From Thermoanaerobacterales bacterium (GTDB lineage Bacteria; Bacillota; Thermosediminibacteria; Thermosediminibacterales; Tepidanaerobacteraceae), in contig DUNY01000143.1 of assembly GCA_012839145.1 (NCBI GenBank), positions 1 through 5,186 of the forward strand: a stretch of 5,186 nucleotides of DNA, given 5' to 3'. A program made the translations under genes and the position numbers. Positions 1 through 5,186 of this stretch are shown one piece after another. The notes beneath the pieces are model-generated. The model did not search any database, was not told the DNA's origin, and was given only the letters and a program-made list of their open reading frames with translations. The first letter of the stretch is position 1. Each line of letters opens with the position of its first letter.

Positions 1-1
1 A

Positions 2-67
2 AAAAAGGCAAAAAAAATGGGAGTGAAGCTAGATAGAAACCAGTTGATGACCAAAGTGTTAAAATGA
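2..67 (+). CDS. Possible C-terminal end of a plus-strand gene entering from the left (partial)
   Basis: The frame beginning at base 2 is open to a TGA at 65-67 and reads KKAKKMGVKLDRNQLMTKVLK, a Lys-rich, protein-like tail. The other two plus-strand frames stop earlier, at 34-36 and 24-26. The stop lies 20 bases before a hairpin at 88-121 that could terminate transcription from either side, as expected between convergent genes. Against this, only 21 codons are visible, no family can be recognised, and an AT-rich stretch this short can be open by chance. An internal ATG at 17-19 has no Shine-Dalgarno sequence, so an independent small gene is unlikely. Confidence 0.25.
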   Translation, partial: KKAKKMGVKLDRNQLMTKVLK

Positions 68-87
68 ATGATTTTTTTGTAATAAGA

Positions 88-121
88 AAAAGCAGTGGAA
101 AGCTTAAAAACCACTGCTTTT
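88..121 (-). terminator. Rho-independent terminator of the transporter operon
   Basis: An 11-bp perfect inverted repeat, AAAAGCAGTGG at 88-98 and CCACTGCTTTT at 111-121, encloses a 12-base loop. Read on the minus strand it begins 8 bases after the permease stop codon, and its descending arm runs into TTTTTCTTATT, a good U-tract. In the plus direction the stem is followed by TTTTAAAATATT, so it may also work, less well, for a convergent gene from the left. Position and form fit an intrinsic terminator that ends the three-gene minus-strand unit. Confidence 0.85.
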
Positions 122-129
122 AAAATATT

Positions 130-1458
130 CTACTGCCGTCTTAAAGCTTCGATAGGCGGGACGGAGGACGCTGAAACAGCAGGATAAATTCCAAAAAGAA
201 GTCCTGAAGTCAAGGCCACCACCACGGCGATTTTTATGGCGTCAAAGCTTATAGCTGTTTGAAATCCATGGCGGGCAAAAGCATTCAGTCCCCAGATTCC
301 GCCTGCTGTGCCTGCTATAGCACCGATACCGCTTACGTATAGAGCTTCTAGCAAAAATTGAATCAATAAATCTGTCTGTTTTGCCCCCAAAGCTCGACGA
401 ACTCCTATTTCTTGGGTTCGTTCAGTTACAGCTACGAGCATAATATTCATTATTCCCAAACCGCCTACCAAAAGTGAAACTGCGGCGATTCCTCCGAGTA
501 AAAGGGTCATTACACGATTGGCTTGGTCTGCTTCTTGCACCAATTGGTTTAAATTAGTAATAGTAATCAAATCCTCGCCACCCGGAATGATGGGATTCTC
601 TCTGTTTTCTCTGGGGCTCTCTTCGACAGGTGCAGCCTCCACAGGGCCTTCACCAGCTGGCACATCTTCATCACCATTTCCCGGTATGGTGGTAGGTGCG
701 CTTTGATCAAGTCCTAATTTTCTTTTAAAAATCCTACCAAGCTGCACAACAGCAAGGTCGGCTTTTAAAGGTGTTTCTGCTTTTCCCCATATCTCAGCGA
801 TAGTCTTTTTTTCGGCAATTTTCAAAGCAGTAGTATAAGGTATGACTATTTTATCGTCAATATCTTCGGCTTTTCCAGGTCCTTTTGGGGCCAATACTCC
901 TACTATCCTAAAGGTTCTGCCGTTTAAACTTATAACTTGACCGACTGGATTGCGTCCCCCCATCAATCCTTTCCCCATATTGTAACCTAAAACTACTACC
1001 GGGGAACGTTGAGATGTATGCAGTTCAGTAAAAAAGTGACCTGAAATCAATTCATGATCTCTAATATTGGGAAACTTACTGTTTACTCCGACTATGTCCA
1101 CTGTACCTCTAGCTCTTCGCCAGCGCATCACGGCTTTTGTATGAACCACCGGAGTAGCCATATCCATACCTTCCACTCGTTCCACCAAGTCCGACACGTC
1201 ATCAGGATCAAATTCCACCGAAGGGTCATTGGCTTTAATAGCAATCACGTTGGAACCAAGACTTTCAAACTGAGCTACGACAGCTTGCCTTGCACCTTCA
1301 CCTATTCCCATGAGGCTGACAACAGAAGTTACACCAATAGTAACACCTAATATAGTAAGTGCGGAACGCAAAGGATGTGCCAGAATTCCATGAGTTGCCA
1401 TTCTGGCGGCAAACCATAACCGTGTAAGTGTAGGGTAAATACGTAGTGATTTAAACAT
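130..1458 (-). CDS. MacB/YknZ-type ABC transporter permease (FtsX superfamily)
   Basis: This is the membrane subunit of a MacAB/YknXYZ-like transporter, 442 residues from the chosen start. In order it has a cytoplasmic N-terminus, TM1 at about 28-51 with the typical run LTILGVTIGVTSVV and then GEGAR, a large external domain at about 52-315, and three C-terminal helices at about 317-344, 368-396 and 409-431. The family hallmark GGLGIMNIMLVAVTER followed by TQEIGVRRALGA (about 332-359) is intact, and the chain ends in PPIEALRRQ, as usual for the family. The start is ATG at 1458. AAGGAG at 1472-1467 lies 8 bases upstream, whereas an in-frame GTG at 1467 overlaps that Shine-Dalgarno and would add only three residues. 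The stop is TAG. It follows the adaptor gene by 12 bases and is the last gene of the operon. The oddity is a Pro/Glu-rich insert at about residues 255-296, just before the second helix. Substrate cannot be inferred. The family call is firm; a YknZ-like role is inferred from the split gene order. Confidence 0.95.
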   Translation of the reverse strand: MFKSLRIYPTLTRLWFAARMATHGILAHPLRSALTILGVTIGVTSVVSLMGIGEGARQAVVAQFESLGSNVIAIKANDPSVEFDPDDVSDLVERVEGMDMATPVVHTKAVMRWRRARGTVDIVGVNSKFPNIRDHELISGHFFTELHTSQRSPVVVLGYNMGKGLMGGRNPVGQVISLNGRTFRIVGVLAPKGPGKAEDIDDKIVIPYTTALKIAEKKTIAEIWGKAETPLKADLAVVQLGRIFKRKLGLDQSAPTTIPGNGDEDVPAGEGPVEAAPVEESPRENRENPIIPGGEDLITITNLNQLVQEADQANRVMTLLLGGIAAVSLLVGGLGIMNIMLVAVTERTQEIGVRRALGAKQTDLLIQFLLEALYVSGIGAIAGTAGGIWGLNAFARHGFQTAISFDAIKIAVVVALTSGLLFGIYPAVSASSVPPIEALRRQ

Positions 1459-1466
1459 TATATCCA

Positions 1467-1472
1467 CTCCTT
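1467..1472 (-). promoter_or_regulatory. Shine-Dalgarno that fixes the permease start
   Basis: On the minus strand AAGGAG (1472-1467) lies 8 bases before ATG at 1458. It overlaps the TAA stop of the adaptor gene (1473-1471) and includes the first base of the competing GTG at 1467, which therefore cannot use it. The overlap with the upstream stop suggests translational coupling between adaptor and permease. Confidence 0.75.
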
Positions 1473-3171
1473 AATTGACTGCTGGTGCTTTTTGCTCTTC
1501 GTTGTTATTATCATCGTTGCTATCTTTTGAAGGAATAATGGAATCCTTTGTTCCGATATGTTGACTGGGAAGCAAATCAGCACTGCTTCCTGTTATTACA
1601 AGCTCACCTTCTTTTAAACCGCTCTTAACTTCCGCTGCACGGTCGTTCATCAAGCCCAGCTTTACGGCAACTGCTTTAGTGGTACCATCCGGATTTAACA
1701 CTTCAACTTTTTGAATGCCGTCTTCTTCAAAAATAGCTTCCAAAGGCACGAGGATTACATTTTCAGCGCTTCCTGCATCTATGTATGCTTTTGCTTGCAT
1801 GCCCGGTCGTAAATTTGGCCCGCCTTTTACTCTAATATCCACGGCAAACTGAGTAATTCCTTTCATATCTTTACCCATAGTAGATACGTGCATTACTTCA
1901 CCCTCAAAAGTTTCACCTGGGAGAGCATCAACTGATACTTTTACGGGAGAACCCTGCTGTATCATTAAAACATCTATATCGTCAACTTCAACCCACATTC
2001 CCATATCACCTGTATTAAAAACATATCCCATCCATTCACCGGGTCTAATTTGTGCTCCCAGTTGGGTATCCCAGCTTGCTATTACACCGTCCATCGGAGA
2101 TTTTACTTCCATTTGACCGGCTTTTGTGTACAGTTCAGTAAGCTGGGATTCTTTTTCACGGATTTTTTCCAGTTTCTCCTCAATGGTCTTTCGAACATCT
2201 GAACCGGATAGAGATACAATGGGGTCACCTTCTTTTACTGTTTGCATTTCTCTTACATGTACCTCGGTAGCCATTGCTTCCACGGTTGATAAGACCCTTT
2301 CTTCATTGACAAAACCTTCGACTTTGGAAGGGTTCGCAAACCATAAAACTTTAGTTGCGTCTTTGTTTTCACCGGGAACACCAATATAAACATCAATTCC
2401 GGGCTTAACCAAACCGGGGTTCTTGCCCTCAACAGTTATCCAATGCACAAAGCCTATTGCAGAACTTTCCTCATCATCGTCGGGAACTGGGTTCGGATTA
2501 ACATCAGTAATCTTTCCGTAATATGTACCGTCAAATATAGAGAATCGCAAAGCCATTTCCTGACCGAGCTCAACCTGAGCGAACTCATCAGGGTAAATTT
2601 TTGCATTTATTTTAAAGTAAGAGTCATCAACTATTCTTGCAACAATATGACCCTGTTTGACTTCCTTGCCCTCGGAAACTGACAAACCTGAAACCCTGCC
2701 GTCTATAGGTGCTCTAAGGACAACACCCTGGGATGGATTAATTTCATACAACCTTTCAGGTGATAAACCAGTTAAATCCGATAAAAATTTTTTTTCACTT
2801 TCCAGTTCATCTTTGGCATTTTTTATCTGGGTTTGAAGCTCCGGGGCTGCCAGCTTCGCAATAATTTGCCCCATTTTAACCTCTGACCCTTCTTCAGCCA
2901 AAATGTCTACAAGAGTATATTGGATATTGCTGGTAGGCATCTCATAATAATTCCTTCCACCTGGAGCTTGTATGCCTCCGCCACGAGAAGGGTTTAAAGG
3001 CCCTGTAACATCAATTCCTACGGTTATGTCTCCTCTAGTTGCGGGCTTTGTTGAATAAACGGGTCCCTGTGCCTCCTGGACAGGTGGTGGTACAAGTTCC
3101 CTATAAGCATAAAACCCACCACCGATTACAATTACTATTATCAAGGCGATCATTAATATACGTTGCGCCAT
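1471..3171 (-). CDS. HlyD/MacA/YknX-type membrane-anchored adaptor with two tandem lipoyl-barrel modules
   Basis: This is the adaptor subunit of the ABC exporter, 566 residues. The N-terminus carries one hydrophobic anchor (about 4-23, MAQRILMIALIIVIVIGGG), so the rest should lie outside the membrane. Module 1 has a lipoyl half near 85-108 (EEGSEVKMGQIIAKL), a short helix at 110-133, a second lipoyl half at 150-182 (APIDGRVSGL) and a beta-rich barrel-like segment at 184-265. Module 2 repeats the plan: lipoyl half near 290-322 (VKEGDPIVSL), a helix at 324-352, a second half at 355-390 (SPMDGVIASW), a barrel at 392-467 and a membrane-proximal domain at 470-530. The tail (about 548-566) is Asp/Asn/Glu-rich and probably disordered. 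MacA and YknX are about 370-380 residues with one module, so this chain is unusually long. The helical parts are short, which suits a cell without an outer-membrane partner. The start is ATG with GGGAGG 8 bases upstream; the gap from the ATPase gene is 38 bases. Family assignment is firm; the two-module reading is my inference from motifs. Confidence 0.92.
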   Translation of the reverse strand: MAQRILMIALIIVIVIGGGFYAYRELVPPPVQEAQGPVYSTKPATRGDITVGIDVTGPLNPSRGGGIQAPGGRNYYEMPTSNIQYTLVDILAEEGSEVKMGQIIAKLAAPELQTQIKNAKDELESEKKFLSDLTGLSPERLYEINPSQGVVLRAPIDGRVSGLSVSEGKEVKQGHIVARIVDDSYFKINAKIYPDEFAQVELGQEMALRFSIFDGTYYGKITDVNPNPVPDDDEESSAIGFVHWITVEGKNPGLVKPGIDVYIGVPGENKDATKVLWFANPSKVEGFVNEERVLSTVEAMATEVHVREMQTVKEGDPIVSLSGSDVRKTIEEKLEKIREKESQLTELYTKAGQMEVKSPMDGVIASWDTQLGAQIRPGEWMGYVFNTGDMGMWVEVDDIDVLMIQQGSPVKVSVDALPGETFEGEVMHVSTMGKDMKGITQFAVDIRVKGGPNLRPGMQAKAYIDAGSAENVILVPLEAIFEEDGIQKVEVLNPDGTTKAVAVKLGLMNDRAAEVKSGLKEGELVITGSSADLLPSQHIGTKDSIIPSKDSNDDNNNEEQKAPAVN

Positions 3172-3209
3172 TTTTATTACCTCCCAAAATTTTAAATAAT
3201 AAAAGTTCT

Positions 3210-3899
3210 TTATTTTACCACATCTTCAACACGCTCTATTTTTCCATCTAATAAATGAAAAATCCTATGTCCGTATTCAGCCACACTTTTTTCATGGGTT
3301 ACCTGAACTATGGTTATACCCCTTTGACTGTTTAACTCTTGAAAAATAGCCATTATAGTTTCGCTTGTTTTTGAGTCCAAAGCACCGGTTGGCTCATCAG
3401 CAAGTATTACCTTTGGATCTCCTACGATTGCCCTAGCTATGGCTACCCTCTGCTGCTCACCACCAGAAAGTTGAGATGGTCGATGGTGGATACGCTGCTC
3501 CAGACCAACAGACTTAAGTGCTTCAACAGAGCGTTTATGACGTTCATTACCGACTAAACCTCGATAAATCAGTGGTAATTCCACATTCTCTAAAGCGTTT
3601 AAATCAGGCAAAAGGTGAAAACTTTGAAAAACGAAACCCAGAAGTTGATTTCGTATATCAGCCAACTCACTGTCACCCATTTTTTCAACTCGCCTGCCTG
3701 CGATTTCATATGCCCCTGATGTAGGTCTATCCAGACAGCCTATAATGTTAAGCATAGTAGATTTACCAGAACCTGAAGGTCCCATTATCGAAACGAAGTC
3801 TCCTTCATCTATGCTTAAATCAATATCTTTAAGGGCATTAATAAGAACCTGGCCATTTTTGTAGCTGCGAGATATTTTTGTTAGCTCTATTATGGGCAA
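3210..3899 (-). CDS. LolD/MacB/YknY-type ABC transporter ATP-binding protein
   Basis: This is the cytoplasmic ATPase of the exporter, 229 residues, the usual length for this family. All nucleotide-binding motifs are present: Walker A GPSGSGKST (40-48), Q-loop Gln92 in FVFQSF, signature LSGGEQQR (144-151), Walker B VILADEP (164-170) with catalytic Glu169, D-loop ALDS (173-176) and H-loop His202. The segments MLNIIGCLDRPTSG and FVFQSFHLLPDLNALENVELP are typical of the LolD/MacB/YknY branch. The protein should work as a dimer on the permease encoded two genes downstream. The start codon is TTG at 3899-3897: an AAGAGGAGGT Shine-Dalgarno lies 7 bases upstream, and an in-frame TAA at 3917-3915 rules out a longer reading. 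The stop is TAA. It is the first gene of the operon and its promoter must lie in the divergent region to the right. All catalytic residues are intact; the transported substrate cannot be told from the ATPase. Confidence 0.96.
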   Translation of the reverse strand: MPIIELTKISRSYKNGQVLINALKDIDLSIDEGDFVSIMGPSGSGKSTMLNIIGCLDRPTSGAYEIAGRRVEKMGDSELADIRNQLLGFVFQSFHLLPDLNALENVELPLIYRGLVGNERHKRSVEALKSVGLEQRIHHRPSQLSGGEQQRVAIARAIVGDPKVILADEPTGALDSKTSETIMAIFQELNSQRGITIVQVTHEKSVAEYGHRIFHLLDGKIERVEDVVK

Positions 3900-3905
3900 A
3901 TTAGT

Positions 3906-3915
3906 ACCTCCTCTT
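3906..3915 (-). promoter_or_regulatory. Strong Shine-Dalgarno for the TTG-initiated ATPase gene
   Basis: The minus strand reads AAGAGGAGGT at 3915-3906, a near-perfect match to the anti-Shine-Dalgarno, with 7 bases between AGGAGG and the TTG codon at 3899. It decides the start of the ATPase, which has no ATG or GTG nearby. A strong site with a weak start codon is common in Firmicutes. Confidence 0.85.
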
Positions 3916-3938
3916 TACTGATGAATATAAGCTCACAT

Positions 3939-4050
3939 ACTATAGACGGTTTAAACTGACCAAAGGTTTCATGTTTTTGTGAAAAACAAACAAACCGAAA
4001 GTCATGCTTTTTTAATAATCTTCTTTTAACATAATTCTTCGCAAATTATA
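3939..4050 (-). promoter_or_regulatory. Candidate -10 elements for the transporter operon (unresolved)
   Basis: Two minus-strand -10-like hexamers can be seen: TATAGT at 3944-3939 and a perfect TATAAT at 4050-4045. Neither has a convincing -35 at 16-18 bases. The second has TTGTAA at 4070-4065, but with a 14-base spacer, which is short. The first would give a leader of about 30 bases before the ribosome binding site; the second would give a leader of about 140 bases that includes the hairpin at 3965-3996. The operon must start somewhere in this divergent region, but I cannot fix the site. Confidence 0.25.
3965..3996. repeat. Imperfect AT-rich hairpin in the divergent intergenic region
   Basis: A perfect 7-bp stem, TGTTTTT (3972-3978) with AAAAACA (3982-3988), closes a 3-base loop. 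After a 2/3-base internal loop it continues as GGTTT (3965-3969) with AAACC (3992-3996), giving 12 pairs in all. It lies about 65 bases before the ATPase start and would be in the leader RNA only if the upstream -10 candidate is used. No U-tract makes it a convincing terminator. It could be a DNA-level protein site, a leader structure or chance in AT-rich DNA. Confidence 0.35.
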
Positions 4051-4100
4051 AAACTCCTTTTAAGTTACAAAATAAGCAAATTGAAGTGTTTTAACAAACG

Positions 4101-4135
4101 TAGTGTAGACATTTTAAAACAAAATGTTTATACTA
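4101..4135. promoter_or_regulatory. 35-base inverted repeat over the polyprenyl synthase promoter (candidate operator)
   Basis: The left arm TAGTGTAGACATTTT (4101-4115) and right arm AAAATGTTTATACTA (4121-4135) pair at 13 of 15 positions around a 5-base centre, AAAAC. The inner 7 bases of each arm pair perfectly. The repeat contains both the -35 (4106-4111) and the -10 (4129-4134) hexamers of the predicted promoter, where a dimeric repressor would block RNA polymerase. The stem is AT-rich and not terminator-like. The cognate regulator is not encoded in the window and the motif does not match an operator I can name with confidence. Confidence 0.5.
4106..4134 (+). promoter_or_regulatory. Sigma-A-type promoter for the polyprenyl synthase gene
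   Basis: The -35 TAGACA (4106-4111) and the -10 TATACT (4129-4134) each match the consensus at five of six positions and are separated by an ideal 17 bases. Transcription would begin near 4140-4142. That is only a few bases before the ATG at 4146 and downstream of its AGGA, which bears on the choice of start codon. Hexamers of this quality can arise by chance in AT-rich DNA, but the spacing and position are good. Confidence 0.5.
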
Positions 4136-4145
4136 GGAATGTAAT

Positions 4146-5183
4146 ATGTTTATAATATTGGACTCGTTTTGCTCAAAACAAAGAGAGATATTACAGAATT
4201 ATATGTGTGGTGATAGGGTGTTCAAACAAATTCTTGGGGAGATAGAAGAAGAGCTGTTAGTTTTAGAGGATGATTTAAGAGCAGTAGTGGATACTAAAAT
4301 AAGATTAATTAAGAAACCATTGGAAAATATGATAAATTCCGGTGGGAAAAGGCTGAGGCCTGCCATGGTTTTGGCAGCAGCAAGGTTTGGCGAATATGAT
4401 TTCGAAAATATAAGGTCACTGGCAGTATCAGTGGAGCTCATACATACGGCTACTCTAATCCATGATGATATTATTGACGATTCACCTCTAAGGCGTGGAA
4501 TTGCAAGCATTCAGTCCCAGTTAGGCAAAGATATTGCTGTGTTTGCGGGAGATTACCTTTTTTGTAAAGCTTTCGAACTGTTCGCTTCTTCTGATCATTT
4601 TAATATGCTGCGCAGCGTTTCCAAAGTTATGTACCAAATATGTGAAGGTGAATTAAAGCAAAGGGAAGATCTCTTCAATACTGACCTAACTTTTAAAGAA
4701 TATCTTTACAGAATACGAAGAAAAACAGCTATTTTATTTGCTTTGAGCTCGGAGATCGGTGCAAGAGCATCGAAAGCTCCTACAAAAACCGTAAGAGCTT
4801 TACACAATTATGGTATAAACACAGGTATAGCTTTTCAAATAGCTGATGATTTATTAGATTTTATCAGTGAGGATAAAAAGCTAGGCAAGCCCGCTGGTGC
4901 TGATATTAGAGAAGGGGTAATTACATTACCTGCTATTTATGCCTTGAAATATTCTGAGCATAGGGAACATCTGAAACATATTCTAAGCAATAGAAACATA
5001 AATGAAGATGAAATAAATGAAGCTATTGAAATAATAAAAAAGTCCGGCGGAATAAAATATTCTGAGTCTATGGCAAAAAGATATGTTCAAAAAGCACTGA
5101 ATTCCATTGAAACACTTCCTGAAATTCCGATAAAAAAAGTTTTAATGAATATATCATCTTTTGTAATCAACAGAAGTATGTAA
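4146..5183 (+). CDS. Long-chain trans-polyprenyl diphosphate synthase (HepT/IspB type)
   Basis: The enzyme adds isopentenyl diphosphate units to an allylic primer to build the side chain of a quinone, most likely menaquinone, or a related lipid. All family motifs are present in the 345-residue reading: GGKRLRP (66-72), the first Asp-rich motif DDIID (107-111) preceded by ELIHTATLIH and followed by RRG, GDYLF (135-139), EGE (167-169), KT (193-194), FQIADDLLDF with the second Asp-rich motif (234-238), and GKPAGADIREG (247-257). Position -5 before the first Asp-rich motif is Ala102, a small residue typical of long-chain rather than C15 enzymes; exact product length is unknown. Bacillus HepT needs a HepS partner, which is not seen here. 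The start is uncertain. ATG 4146 has AGGA 7 bases upstream, but the predicted promoter would start RNA just before it. ATG 4203 (326 residues) or GTG 4218 (321 residues, GGTG 5 bases upstream) fit the usual family length of about 320-325. The stop is TAA. The gene is divergent from the transporter. Confidence 0.95.
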   Translation: MFIILDSFCSKQREILQNYMCGDRVFKQILGEIEEELLVLEDDLRAVVDTKIRLIKKPLENMINSGGKRLRPAMVLAAARFGEYDFENIRSLAVSVELIHTATLIHDDIIDDSPLRRGIASIQSQLGKDIAVFAGDYLFCKAFELFASSDHFNMLRSVSKVMYQICEGELKQREDLFNTDLTFKEYLYRIRRKTAILFALSSEIGARASKAPTKTVRALHNYGINTGIAFQIADDLLDFISEDKKLGKPAGADIREGVITLPAIYALKYSEHREHLKHILSNRNINEDEINEAIEIIKKSGGIKYSESMAKRYVQKALNSIETLPEIPIKKVLMNISSFVINRSM

Positions 5184-5186
5184 TAT

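Noticed and set aside
1054..1350. Plus-strand open frame of 98 codons, rich in His and Ser, within the permease gene
   Set aside because: It is antisense to conserved permease coding sequence, and its composition is that of a reversed coding strand. It is not a gene.
1458..1467. GTG at 1467 as the permease start
   Set aside because: It overlaps the AAGGAG ribosome binding site; ATG at 1458 has ideal 8-base spacing.
2126..2389. Plus-strand open frame of 87 codons within the adaptor gene
   Set aside because: It is antisense to adaptor coding sequence and its Ser-rich translation has no recognisable domain.
3949..3956. GTTTAAAC as a stand-alone operator
   Set aside because: An 8-base AT-rich palindrome is expected by chance, and the flanking symmetry is poor; kept only as part of the arm-like sequence noted above.
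3997..4013. AAAG...CTTT inverted repeat followed by T residues, as a plus-strand terminator
   Set aside because: The stem is only four pairs and no plus-strand gene ends here.
4015..4060. Short leader peptide on the minus strand (TTG, about 10 codons, after AAAGGAG)
   Set aside because: The Shine-Dalgarno-like AAAGGAG lies upstream of the TATAAT that would drive it, so it would not be in that transcript; the frame is too short to support otherwise.
4199..4510. Minus-strand open frame of 103 codons antisense to the polyprenyl synthase
   Set aside because: It lies wholly inside a gene with complete family motifs, and its Ser/Ile-rich translation resembles no protein. It is a shadow frame.
1..5186. 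CRISPR array, tRNA or rRNA gene, insertion sequence or defence system
   Set aside because: There are no spaced direct repeats, no cloverleaf or rRNA-like stretches, no transposase motifs and no terminal inverted repeats with target duplications; nearly all of the DNA is accounted for by four ordinary genes.

Overview
The window looks like chromosomal DNA from a low-GC, probably Gram-positive (Firmicutes/Clostridia-like) bacterium. The grounds are AT-rich intergenic DNA, strong AGGAGG-type ribosome binding sites, use of a TTG start codon, and an ABC transporter split into separate ATPase and permease genes as in Bacillus YknXYZ, rather than fused as in E. coli MacB. The exact genus cannot be read from the sequence.

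Layout. Positions 1-67 may hold the last codons of a plus-strand gene that enters from the left; this is weakly supported. A GC-stemmed hairpin at 88-121 closes the transcription unit on the minus strand. That unit reads right to left from about 3900 to 130: a LolD/MacB-type ABC ATPase (3210-3899), a membrane-anchored HlyD/MacA-type adaptor (1471-3171) and a MacB/FtsX-type permease (130-1458). The gaps are 38 and 12 bases, and each gene has its own strong Shine-Dalgarno sequence. A 246-base divergent intergenic region (3900-4145) follows. It holds a likely sigma-A-type promoter for the right-hand gene, set inside a 35-base imperfect inverted repeat, and a second AT-rich hairpin nearer the transporter. 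The right-hand gene (4146-5183, plus strand) is a complete long-chain trans-polyprenyl diphosphate synthase of the HepT/IspB type.

Function. The three minus-strand genes should form one MacAB/YknXYZ-like complex: a cytoplasmic ATPase dimer drives a four-helix permease with a large external domain, and the adaptor is anchored in the membrane beside it. Substrate is unknown; relatives export or give protection from peptides, macrolides and lipoproteins. The polyprenyl synthase makes the isoprenoid tail of a quinone (probably menaquinone) or a related lipid carrier. No functional link to the transporter is shown beyond the shared divergent promoter region.

Most worth a second look: (1) the adaptor is 566 residues and appears to carry two successive lipoyl/barrel modules in one chain, about 1.5 times the usual length; (2) the 35-base dyad that contains both promoter hexamers of the polyprenyl synthase gene; (3) a Pro/Glu-rich insert in the permease external domain, encoded by a local GC peak. 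Nothing here is a clear new defence or mobile system; the window is mostly ordinary chromosomal genes with these specific oddities.
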